The notes beneath the pieces were generated by a model. It was given only the letters and a program-made list of their open reading frames with translations, was not told the origin of the DNA and did not search any database. From an uncultured Eubacteriales bacterium (GTDB lineage: Bacteria > Bacillota_A > Clostridia > Saccharofermentanales > Saccharofermentanaceae), in the NCBI GenBank assembly GCA_900313405.1, contig OMQY01000144.1, forward strand, positions 1-5,396: 5,396 nucleotides of DNA, given 5' to 3'. Shown here one piece after another: positions 1 through 5,336 of the stretch. How positions within the stretch are numbered: the stretch's first letter is position 1; each line of letters starts with the position of its first letter. Position numbers and translations under genes: made by a program.

Positions 1-804
1 CTCGTAGGAAAGAACGGTGCCGGTAAGACGACTATCATGAGAATTATCACGGGCCTCCAGGTTCCGACTGCAGGTACGATCAGTTACGGGTTCGACAGAG
101 CAAGATTAGGTTCAGTCGGAGCTCTCGTAGAGCTTCCGTCTATCTATGCGAATAAGTCGGCTTACGAGAACATCAAGTTCCAGTATCTTAACCTGGGACT
201 TAAGATCGACGATTCGATAAATGATATCCTTCATCTCGTAGGTCTCGATAACACAGGCAACAAGCCTGCAGGCAAGTTCTCGCTTGGTATGCGTCAGAGA
301 CTCGGAATCGCCATGGCGATGGTAGGAGATCCTGAGGTGCTCGTTCTCGATGAGCCTATCAACGGTCTCGATCCTCAGGGTATCGTAGAGCTCCGTGAGA
401 TGATCCAGAAGCTCAATGAAGAGAAGGGCATCACGATCCTGATCTCCAGCCATATCCTTGAAGAGCTCGCTAAGCTTGCTACTGATTACGCCATCATCGA
501 TAAGGGCCGCATCATCGAGGAGTCCACAAAGGAAGAACTCCAGATGAAGTGCCGCGACAAGATCGCCATCAAGGCCAAAGACACGGCGGCTATCGTTCCG
601 ATACTTGATGCGAACGGTTATTCCGATTATCAGGTAATCGACAACAGTACTATCTATATTTTCGAGAAGCTCGATAACGTGGCTGCTCTCAACATGGAAA
701 TAGCTAAGGCGGGGATCCTTGTAGACTCCATAAGCGTTGAGTCTTCCGATCTCGAGGAGTACTTCCTCAAGGTTACCGGAACCGCACCGAGCAAGGATCT
801 GTAA
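1..804 (+). CDS. ABC transporter ATP-binding protein, LanF/BcrA type (5' truncated)
   Basis: Cytoplasmic ATPase that powers a peptide/antibiotic export or immunity ABC transporter, presumably with the two permeases that follow. The frame is open from base 1 and the Walker A (GKNGAGKTT, residues 3-11 of the visible part) lies at the very edge, so roughly the first 35-40 residues are missing; the ATG at 37 falls inside the domain and is not the start. In order: Glu44 in the motif GALVELPSIY at the Q-loop position, a variant signature FSLGMRQRLGIA (about 93-104), Walker B LVLDEP (114-119) with catalytic Glu118, D-loop INGLDP, and switch His151 in ISSHI. The C-terminal extension ending SDLEEYFLKVTG is typical of the bacitracin/lantibiotic subfamily. 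A Glu replacing the Q-loop Gln is known as the E-loop of LanF proteins. The family call is firm; the substrate is inferred. Confidence 0.93.
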   Translation, partial: LVGKNGAGKTTIMRIITGLQVPTAGTISYGFDRARLGSVGALVELPSIYANKSAYENIKFQYLNLGLKIDDSINDILHLVGLDNTGNKPAGKFSLGMRQRLGIAMAMVGDPEVLVLDEPINGLDPQGIVELREMIQKLNEEKGITILISSHILEELAKLATDYAIIDKGRIIEESTKEELQMKCRDKIAIKAKDTAAIVPILDANGYSDYQVIDNSTIYIFEKLDNVAALNMEIAKAGILVDSISVESSDLEEYFLKVTGTAPSKDL

Positions 805-810
805 GGGGGG
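803..810 (+). promoter_or_regulatory. Ribosome binding site of first permease
   Basis: The purine run AAGGGGGG overlaps the ATPase stop codon and ends 9 bases before the ATG at 820. It supports that start over the in-frame ATG at 832 and ties translation of the permease to the end of the ATPase. Confidence 0.6.
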
Positions 811-819
811 AATCAAGAG

Positions 820-1722
820 ATGTTATTCAGAATGACAAAGTCGGAGCTCTACAGAGCTTCGCGCATGAAGTGCACATATATTATCCCGATCATCATGGTC
901 GCTATCGTAATGCTTCTTTGCTTTATGTATATGCGCCTTGACAGTGAACAGTTAGGACTCGGCGAGTCCGTCTTCAGCAACTATATCGAGGATGAGGATG
1001 AGAGAGAAGAGGCAATGAAGAATGACCTCACCAATATTGTCACGACTGATGAAGAGGAAGCACGTTCCGGTTCTCTCATCGGCGAAGGCATCATCTATGA
1101 CTGGAAGGTAGATAACGTATTCAATATCTTTACTTCCGCAGCCGATATCCTCCTGCTCCTCAGCATCTTCGTAGGTATCTTCATCGGTATGCTCCACAGC
1201 ACCGGAACCGACAAGAACATGCTCATAGCTTCAGGTAACAGGAATGTTCTCTTCGGCGCCAGAGCGATCACGATCGGACTTTATTCGCTTATGTTCGAAC
1301 TGCTCATCCTGTTGTCCACGATCGTCGGTATCGCGATCTTCGGTAAGTCCGTATCGTTCGACGATCCGGTACGTCTCATTAAGTACACGGCTGTATCCTG
1401 GATCATGGTATTTACGTTCTCTATGCTGATCATGCTCATCGGCAACCTCGTAAGGAGCCAGGCAGCTGCGATCACTATCGGTATCATCCTCGCATACGGC
1501 GTGCTCAACATGATACTGATGCTGGTAGACATCCTGATCAGGAAGATCTTTGATGTCGACGACTTCGCACTCTCCGAATATACTATTACCGGAAGGATCC
1601 AGTCGTTCAGAGTATTCTCTTCGACAGGATATATCACCAAGTCCCTGATAGTCTGCGGTGTGGTACTCGCTATCATTACTGCGATCCAGGTAAACATTAA
1701 TAGAAAGAGGGATCTCTGCTGA
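820..1722 (+). CDS. ABC-2 type permease, first subunit
   Basis: Integral membrane subunit of 300 residues, likely partner of the preceding ATPase in a LanFEG/CprABC/BcrAB-like transporter. By eye it has six hydrophobic segments at about 18-38, 108-126, 150-175, 188-211, 216-240 and 272-292. The basic N-terminus (RASRMK) places residues 1-17 inside, so the 65-70 residue loop between helices 1 and 2 should face outward; it is strikingly acidic. The loop after helix 2 (GNRNVLFGARA) is a plausible ATPase-coupling segment. The start at 820 has the AAGGGGGG site just upstream, 15 bases after the ATPase stop; the stop lies 3 bases before the next ATG. Sequence conservation in this family is poor, so the call rests on topology, size and context. 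The exact substrate cannot be read from the sequence. Confidence 0.88.
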   Translation: MLFRMTKSELYRASRMKCTYIIPIIMVAIVMLLCFMYMRLDSEQLGLGESVFSNYIEDEDEREEAMKNDLTNIVTTDEEEARSGSLIGEGIIYDWKVDNVFNIFTSAADILLLLSIFVGIFIGMLHSTGTDKNMLIASGNRNVLFGARAITIGLYSLMFELLILLSTIVGIAIFGKSVSFDDPVRLIKYTAVSWIMVFTFSMLIMLIGNLVRSQAAAITIGIILAYGVLNMILMLVDILIRKIFDVDDFALSEYTITGRIQSFRVFSSTGYITKSLIVCGVVLAIITAIQVNINRKRDLC

Positions 1723-1725
1723 CAG

Positions 1726-2541
1726 ATGTTCGCGAACCTTGTAAGGATAAACATACTTAAGTTCAGAAAAAACGGCTTCGCACTATGGGGAGCGATCGTT
1801 GCCTTTATGACAACGATCGCTTTCTGCGTTGTTTATTACATTACCCTGAAGGATGAGCCCGACTATTTTACGAAGCTCACGGGTGAAGATGAGAATCCGG
1901 AACTGATCCCGCATCTGTTCTTCACGGACATGGCGAGGGGGTTCCTGGGTCTTTTTTACAGCATCTGCGCGATCGTTCTGATCTGTGAGCATTATTCTCT
2001 CAGAGAAAGGGTAAATCTCAGGGGAGCGATCAGGAGCAACTTCAAATACACATTATCCGAGCTGGCGGCAACCTTTGTCTATGCACCGGTCTTTGCCGTT
2101 GTTCCGGTGATCCTTGTGGATTTTCCCGTCGGAGCACTGGGCTACGACTGCATACTCTTTACCGGTGACGTGACGAAGCTTCTTCTTTACTTCGCGGCAA
2201 CGACTCTCGTTATGTGGCTGTCGATCATCCCGGCGTTCCTGATCGCGAAGATCGTGCGCAGGACTAACTACAGTATCCTTATCCTCTTTGTCTGGAAGTT
2301 CCTTGCCCTGATCCTGGCGGATATGGGTTCCGTGCCTGTATCCAAGATCCTTCACATCTCGGGCAACGCGGCAGACAGACTCCCTGATGAACTGAGCAAT
2401 CCCGGAATGTGGGCCATCAACTACATTATCGGAGATGATACCGGAATGGGCATCTACCAGATATGCTCATACGCCGTAATATTCGTCTTATTGTGGGGCA
2501 CATTGATCTACATTGCATCCCGCAGGAAGGAAGAGCTATGA
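1726..2541 (+). CDS. ABC-2 type permease, second subunit
   Basis: Second integral membrane subunit, 271 residues, with about six hydrophobic segments near 18-40, 70-88, 113-135, 150-174, 182-200 and 243-265. It probably pairs with the first permease as a heterodimer, as LanE/LanG or CprB/CprC do. The basic N-terminus (RINILKFRKN) and C-terminus (SRRKEEL) predict both ends in the cytoplasm. The first outward loop (about 41-66) is acidic, as in the first permease but shorter. A purine-rich stretch at 1702-1711 (AGAAAGAGGG) is the likely ribosome binding site, inside the end of the upstream gene, and only three bases separate the two reading frames. The stop TGA overlaps the kinase start in ATGA. 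The role in peptide or antibiotic expulsion comes from context and is not shown by a motif. Confidence 0.87.
   Translation: MFANLVRINILKFRKNGFALWGAIVAFMTTIAFCVVYYITLKDEPDYFTKLTGEDENPELIPHLFFTDMARGFLGLFYSICAIVLICEHYSLRERVNLRGAIRSNFKYTLSELAATFVYAPVFAVVPVILVDFPVGALGYDCILFTGDVTKLLLYFAATTLVMWLSIIPAFLIAKIVRRTNYSILILFVWKFLALILADMGSVPVSKILHISGNAADRLPDELSNPGMWAINYIIGDDTGMGIYQICSYAVIFVLLWGTLIYIASRRKEEL
2523..2534 (+). promoter_or_regulatory. Ribosome binding site deciding the kinase start
   Basis: A purine stretch containing AGGAAGGAAGAG ends 3 bases before the ATG at 2538; its AGGAAGG core is well placed for initiation. It selects 2538 over the in-frame ATG at 2463, which would add 25 non-membrane residues and overlap the permease by 79 bases. 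Confidence 0.65.
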
Positions 2542-3440
2542 CACTACTTCAGATCTCGCTTATCATAATCGGCTTTATCGCCGTCATGCTGCTCATGATC
2601 CTGGTGTCCCAGTACCTCCAGGTCAAGAGCATACGCGATCAGGTGCACTTCATTGCCCGCAATGATACCAACAAGAAGATCACCTTCTACGGCAAATCGC
2701 GCGGTATCCGCCGCCTGGCCGGAGACATCAACGAGATAATCGACTCCTTCCGCACACGTGAGATGGATATAGTCCGCAAGGATAAAGAGATGCGCGACAC
2801 CATCACGAACATGTCGCACGACATCAGGACGCCGCTGACGTCTCTGAAGGGTTACTTCGAACTCCTCGACCAGACCGATGATCCCGAAGAGATCGAGAAG
2901 TACAATAGTATCATTCGCGAAAGGATCGACTCCCTTTCCGACATCCTCGAGACCATGTTCTTCTACACCAAGGTCAACAACACCGGCTACACGATGAACA
3001 TCACCAAGATGAACTTCTCCGAAGTCCTGATGCAGACCATGTTCTCCTACTTCGACGAGTTCGAAGGCCTCGGCATCGAACCCGACATCAACGTTGACGA
3101 GAACGTCTATGCGATCGCCGACGAATCTGCCACCAGACGCGTCATCCAGAACCTCATCAAGAACGTAATGGTCCACGGAGACAAGTCGCTCAGTGTCTCT
3201 CTCAAATATATCAACAAGCGCGCCGTTCTCGAGATGTCCAACGGCATCAAGGAGGGGGAGACCCCCGACCCCGACAAGGTCTTCGACCGCTTCTACAAAG
3301 GCGACACATCCCGCCACATTAATTCCAGCGGCATCGGTCTGTCCGTCTCCAAGAAGCTGGTCGACATGATGAGCGGCAGCATCAGTGCCTCCGTCGACAA
3401 CGACAGATTCACGATCACGATCGTCCTGCCCGGGATCTGA
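2538..3440 (+). CDS. Single-pass sensor histidine kinase linked to peptide transporter
   Basis: Membrane sensor kinase of 300 residues that presumably controls expression of the transporter before it. One transmembrane helix spans about residues 3-25 and almost nothing lies outside, so it is built like kinases that sense through the membrane or through a partner transporter. A juxtamembrane linker (30-85) precedes the dimerization/phosphoacceptor domain, with the H box MSHDIRTPLTSLKGY and phospho-His94. The ATPase domain shows an N box (NLIKNVMVHG, Asn205 and Asn209), an F-box-like VFDRFYKGD (248-256) and a G2-like SSGIGLSV (263-270). The classical G1 DxGxG is absent: the sequence passes from SNGIKEG straight to DPDKVFDRF, a layout I recognise in Clostridia/Bacilli kinases beside LanFEG-type transporters. 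It starts in the ATGA overlap, suggesting translational coupling. No response regulator follows. Confidence 0.92.
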   Translation: MTLLQISLIIIGFIAVMLLMILVSQYLQVKSIRDQVHFIARNDTNKKITFYGKSRGIRRLAGDINEIIDSFRTREMDIVRKDKEMRDTITNMSHDIRTPLTSLKGYFELLDQTDDPEEIEKYNSIIRERIDSLSDILETMFFYTKVNNTGYTMNITKMNFSEVLMQTMFSYFDEFEGLGIEPDINVDENVYAIADESATRRVIQNLIKNVMVHGDKSLSVSLKYINKRAVLEMSNGIKEGETPDPDKVFDRFYKGDTSRHINSSGIGLSVSKKLVDMMSGSISASVDNDRFTITIVLPGI

Positions 3441-3527
3441 GGCTGTTCTGACTGCGGAGGTCGCGCTGTTATGCCTCTGCCGGGAACGGAGTTGCTCCCT
3501 GCTGTGATATGCCTGCCCGGTGCACAA

Positions 3528-3557
3528 TTGGATTTTCTCAATCACGCGTGTTATCAT
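3528..3557 (+). promoter_or_regulatory. Candidate sigma-A promoter of the diguanylate cyclase
   Basis: A good -10 element TATCAT (3552-3557, 5 of 6 to TATAAT) follows a weak -35 TTGGAT (3528-3533) after 18 bases. Transcription would begin near 3564 and leave a leader of about 34 bases. The 157-base gap after the kinase and the change of function support a separate unit. I see no clear intrinsic terminator after the kinase, so read-through from the transporter operon remains possible. Confidence 0.4.
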
Positions 3558-3584
3558 TTAAAAGTAGTCTATCGACATGGTCTC

Positions 3585-3590
3585 GGAGGA
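3585..3590 (+). promoter_or_regulatory. Ribosome binding site deciding the cyclase start
   Basis: GGAGGA lies 7 bases before the ATG at 3598. The in-frame ATG at 3577 lies upstream of this site and has no comparable site of its own, so 3598 is the better start. Confidence 0.75.
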
Positions 3591-3597
3591 TAACGAT

Positions 3598-4542
3598 ATG
3601 AGTAATTCCGATTTATTGAACATGAGTCCCGAAGAAAAGATCGAGTTTGACAAGCTCTGCCTCGATACGATCAGAGAGTATTCTTCTGACACAGTCTACT
3701 TCAAGGACAAGAATTCCAAGTTCCTGTGGACCAGCCGTGCTCATGCAAAGCAGGTCGGTGCAGAGAACCCCCTGGACATGATCGGCAAGGACGACTTCGA
3801 CTACTTCCCCAGAGAATTCGCTGAGAAAGCAAGAGCCGACGAAGTTCAGATCATGACGACCGGCGAGCCCATCCTCAACATCCCCGAGGAGCTTCACCGT
3901 GACGAGGACAATGTCGAGTATCTCCTCGCATCCAAGTATCCGCTCTACCGTGACGGCGAGATCATCGGCATATGGGGTATCACCCGTAACATCACCGAGC
4001 AGAAGCGCCTTGAGAAAGAACTCGAGCGTTCTTACCAGAAGGTCCAGAGACTGACACGTGTCGACGACTTAAGCGGTCTCTATAACAGAAGATATTTCTA
4101 CGAGTCCCTCGAGCGCACCATCAGCATCTATGACCGCCGCGAAGGCGATAATACCTTCACTCTGGTCGCCATCGACGTAGATAACATGACCGAACTCAAT
4201 GACCGCTACGGCCAGCTTCAGGGCGACAACGTCCTCCGTCACGTCGCCTCCGCGATGATGATCGGCTGCCGCAAGTCTGACACTTGCTTCCGTACCGGCG
4301 GCGATGAGTTCATGATCATGCTCCCCGACTGCGACACGGCTCATGCTATCGGGATTGCCAAGAAGATCGCCGACAGCGTCTCATCCGAGGCAGTCCCCAT
4401 GGGAGATACCTTCGTCAAGGTAACCGTCTCAGTCGGCATCGCTGCCTACCAGAAGGGAATGGACATCAGCGAGCTGATATCGCTGGCAGACCGTAAGCTC
4501 TACAAGTCAAAGCGCAACGGCAAGAACCAGGTATCCTTCTGA
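3598..4542 (+). CDS. PAS-GGDEF diguanylate cyclase
   Basis: Soluble enzyme of 314 residues predicted to make the second messenger cyclic di-GMP from two GTP. A PAS domain of PAS_4-like appearance covers about residues 20-134 (VYFKDKNSKF, IGKDDFDYFP, and the exit motif GITRNITEQKRLEKE), a short helix (135-152) acts as signalling linker, and the GGDEF domain fills 153-314. Conserved features are DDLSGLYNRR, metal-ligand Asp193 in IDVD, NDRYG and GD (201-210), GGDEF at 234-238 and VSVGIA. An RxxD (Arg225-Asp228) sits exactly five residues before GGDEF, the spacing of the product-inhibition I-site. One departure is MT where DxDxFK normally has Phe-Lys (197-198). There is no signal peptide or membrane segment, so the PAS domain likely senses a cytoplasmic ligand or redox cue; the ligand cannot be told. 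Confidence 0.95.
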   Translation: MSNSDLLNMSPEEKIEFDKLCLDTIREYSSDTVYFKDKNSKFLWTSRAHAKQVGAENPLDMIGKDDFDYFPREFAEKARADEVQIMTTGEPILNIPEELHRDEDNVEYLLASKYPLYRDGEIIGIWGITRNITEQKRLEKELERSYQKVQRLTRVDDLSGLYNRRYFYESLERTISIYDRREGDNTFTLVAIDVDNMTELNDRYGQLQGDNVLRHVASAMMIGCRKSDTCFRTGGDEFMIMLPDCDTAHAIGIAKKIADSVSSEAVPMGDTFVKVTVSVGIAAYQKGMDISELISLADRKLYKSKRNGKNQVSF

Positions 4543-4567
4543 TCCTTATATTCAATTGTTAAAAGGC

Positions 4568-4606
4568 GGGCTGTCTGCAGATAATGTTCTGCAGACAGCC
4601 CTTTTA
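4568..4606 (+). terminator. Rho-independent terminator after the cyclase
   Basis: A perfect 14-bp stem (4568-4581 with 4588-4601) with a 6-base loop is followed by TTTTATT on the + strand, 26 bases after the cyclase stop codon. Read leftward, the same stem is followed after two bases by CTTTTAA, so it may also stop transcription arriving from the opposite strand, though less efficiently. Confidence 0.93.
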
Positions 4607-4716
4607 TTACCTGCGGTATCCATCTATCGACAGTTCGATCCGGATCGTTATTCTCCGAGACGAACACAGCGTGTATGTAGGCGGGTTATGTGGTGCTGCG
4701 TATGGAGGTACGATAT
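4607..4716. other. Non-coding stretch after the terminator
   Basis: I see no convincing gene here. The open frames across it lack ribosome binding sites and give Cys/Trp-rich translations. A 12-bp perfect palindrome (CGATCCGGATCG, 4636-4647) is the only clear structure. Confidence 0.5.
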
Positions 4717-4821
4717 ATGGAATCCGACATTGATAATCTATTGTTGTTCACGTGCGCTGTAGCCGGCTTCGGCCGAGTTGTCAGCCGGTGCCCTTCACCT
4801 GCTTGCTGCTCTATGCATTAA
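4717..4821 (+). CDS. Possible small ORF, 34 codons, unknown
   Basis: A short frame beginning MESDIDNLLLFTCAVAGFG has a GGAGGT ribosome binding site at 4704-4709, 7 bases before the ATG, which is why it is listed. The first half is acidic then hydrophobic; the second half is rich in Cys, Ser and Pro (residues 23-32). Its last four bases overlap the 3' end of the leftward gene on the other strand. The site lies in the loop of a 4-bp hairpin (CGTA/TACG, 4699-4712). I do not recognise the product, no promoter is evident, and the frame is short enough to arise by chance. It could instead be a decayed gene start or a leader peptide. Confidence 0.25.
   Translation: MESDIDNLLLFTCAVAGFGRVVSRCPSPACCSMH
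4764..4775. other. Small UUCG-loop hairpin
   Basis: CGGC-TTCG-GCCG forms a 4-bp stem closed by C-G around a UUCG tetraloop on the + strand, an unusually stable RNA loop type. There is no T-run on either side, so it is not called a terminator. It lies inside the possible small ORF. Confidence 0.35.
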
Positions 4822-5168
4822 GCTGCAACCTGCTCACGTCTTGCAGCTGCCGGCGCAACTCTGCGATTCGGGAGCTTCCTTCTGCTTGCCACTCTGCCGG
4901 AGCTTGCTGTTGTTGCCGTACGGACAGTGAGTATGGGACGGCCGGGGATCATGCCTGCTGAAGAAGCAGTCCTTGGTGCGATCTTCGCAGGTGCCGGGCG
5001 GCAGGGGGCCGGAAGATGACGTACTGCGGGCCTCACACGACGGTCCTGCTTGACAGCCGCTGCTTCTGCAGCTTCGTCGAGTTCTCTCCAGAACTCGAAT
5101 GTATCCGTCAGCACCTTTGCCGTTATTGCTATAAAGAATACTATTACCGATAGATCAAAAGGTGACAT
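4818..5168 (-). CDS. Candidate small membrane protein, unknown function
   Basis: Leftward frame of 116 residues. The start is well supported: AAGGAGG lies 7 bases before the ATG at 5168 and an extended -10 promoter lies about 50 bases upstream. Residues 4-21 form one hydrophobic helix (LSVIVFFIAITAKVL), followed by an amphipathic acidic/Ala segment, FEFWRELDEAAEAAAVKQ, likely cytoplasmic if the N-terminus is outside. From about residue 44 the composition changes to an Ala/Arg/Pro/Ser-rich tail that resembles out-of-frame translation, while another frame stays open to 4834 with more C/G-ending codons by eye. Either the tail is genuinely low in complexity, or an indel has shifted the frame and this is a broken gene. 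I recognise no family. A 9-bp hairpin (5077-5098) falls over codons 24-31 and an 8-bp one at the stop codon. Confidence 0.5.
   Translation of the reverse strand: MSPFDLSVIVFFIAITAKVLTDTFEFWRELDEAAEAAAVKQDRRVRPAVRHLPAPCRPAPAKIAPRTASSAGMIPGRPILTVRTATTASSGRVASRRKLPNRRVAPAAARREQVAA
4821..4848. repeat. 8-bp inverted repeat at the 3' end of the leftward gene
   Basis: AGCTGCAA (4821-4828) and TTGCAGCT (4841-4848) are perfect complements around a 12-base loop. It ends beside the stop codon of the leftward frame. No T-run follows in either direction, so it would be an RNA 3'-end or processing structure rather than an ordinary intrinsic terminator. Confidence 0.5.
5077..5098. repeat. 9-bp hairpin inside the leftward gene
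   Basis: TCGAGTTCT (5077-5085) and AGAACTCGA (5090-5098) are perfect complements around a 4-base loop, which reads GGAG on the leftward transcript. It covers codons 24-31 of the candidate membrane protein, just after its hydrophobic helix. A second short hairpin (GCTGC/GCAGC, 5059-5072) lies next to it within the Glu-Ala-Ala repeat. Confidence 0.6.
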
Positions 5169-5175
5169 AAATGGC

Positions 5176-5182
5176 CCTCCTT
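5176..5182 (-). promoter_or_regulatory. Strong Shine-Dalgarno of the leftward gene
   Basis: AAGGAGG on the minus strand lies 7 bases before the ATG at 5168, a near-perfect match to the anti-Shine-Dalgarno sequence. It is the main evidence that translation begins there. Confidence 0.8.
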
Positions 5183-5207
5183 GTTCGTAAACCGTTCATT
5201 TGTTCGT
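5181..5207. repeat. TTGTTCGT direct repeats in the leader
   Basis: TTGTTCGT occurs at 5181-5188 and again at 5200-5207, start-to-start 19 bases, with a third GTTC core at 5194-5197. They lie between the predicted transcription start and the ribosome binding site of the leftward gene, the first copy overlapping that site by two bases. The position suits an operator or a leader RNA element. No regulator can be named. Confidence 0.45.
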
Positions 5208-5218
5208 TTTCTGATGTG

Positions 5219-5227
5219 AGTATAACA
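5219..5227 (-). promoter_or_regulatory. Extended -10 promoter of the leftward gene
   Basis: The minus strand reads TGTTATACT: TATACT (5 of 6 to TATAAT) with the TGn extension typical of Gram-positive promoters. A clear -35 is missing; only TTTTAA lies at the right distance. Transcription would start near 5212, giving a leader of about 43 bases. Confidence 0.55.
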
Positions 5228-5272
5228 CGGGTTGTGGGAGATTAAAAGTACAGAAACATAAAAAAGAACAAA

Positions 5273-5287
5273 AATTTACAGAAAATC
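5273..5287. promoter_or_regulatory. CodY-like box
   Basis: AATTTACAGAAAATC matches 13 of 15 positions of the CodY consensus AATTTTCWGAAAATT. It is centred about 58 bases upstream of the -10 of the leftward gene. A weaker relative (10 of 15) at 5245-5259 shares TACAGAAA, 28 bases away. The surroundings are AT-rich, which raises the chance of coincidence. Confidence 0.35.
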
Positions 5288-5336
5288 GAACGATCCCCGG
5301 GGTTTGCACGTGGTGAGCGAGTAGTCGGAAGTCCTG

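Noticed and set aside
2463..2537. Upstream in-frame ATG for the histidine kinase
   Set aside because: It would overlap the permease by 79 bases and add hydrophilic residues before the membrane helix; 2538 has the purine-rich site and the classic ATGA overlap.
3488..3498. Hairpin after the kinase as a terminator
   Set aside because: Only a 4-bp stem (GGAG/CTCC) with no T-run.
2544..3557. 337-codon antisense frame opposite the kinase
   Set aside because: It mirrors a well-recognised kinase gene with high C/G third positions, which opens antisense frames; no ribosome binding site or recognisable domain.
3577..3597. Upstream in-frame ATG for the diguanylate cyclase
   Set aside because: It lies upstream of the GGAGGA ribosome binding site, which serves 3598 at ideal spacing.
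4636..4647. 12-bp palindrome CGATCCGGATCG as an operator
   Set aside because: It stands alone, not near a recognisable promoter, and 12-bp palindromes of this kind can occur by chance.
4556..4762. 68-codon rightward frame starting over the terminator
   Set aside because: It translates through the terminator hairpin and gives a Cys/Trp/Arg-rich sequence with no ribosome binding site.
5181..5207. LexA/SOS box (CGAAC-N4-GTTCG type)
   Set aside because: The CGAAC motifs are in direct, not inverted, orientation, so the palindromic SOS box is absent.
5221..5226. Rightward -10 TATAAC overlapping the leftward promoter
   Set aside because: No acceptable -35 at correct spacing and no rightward gene visible before the window edge.
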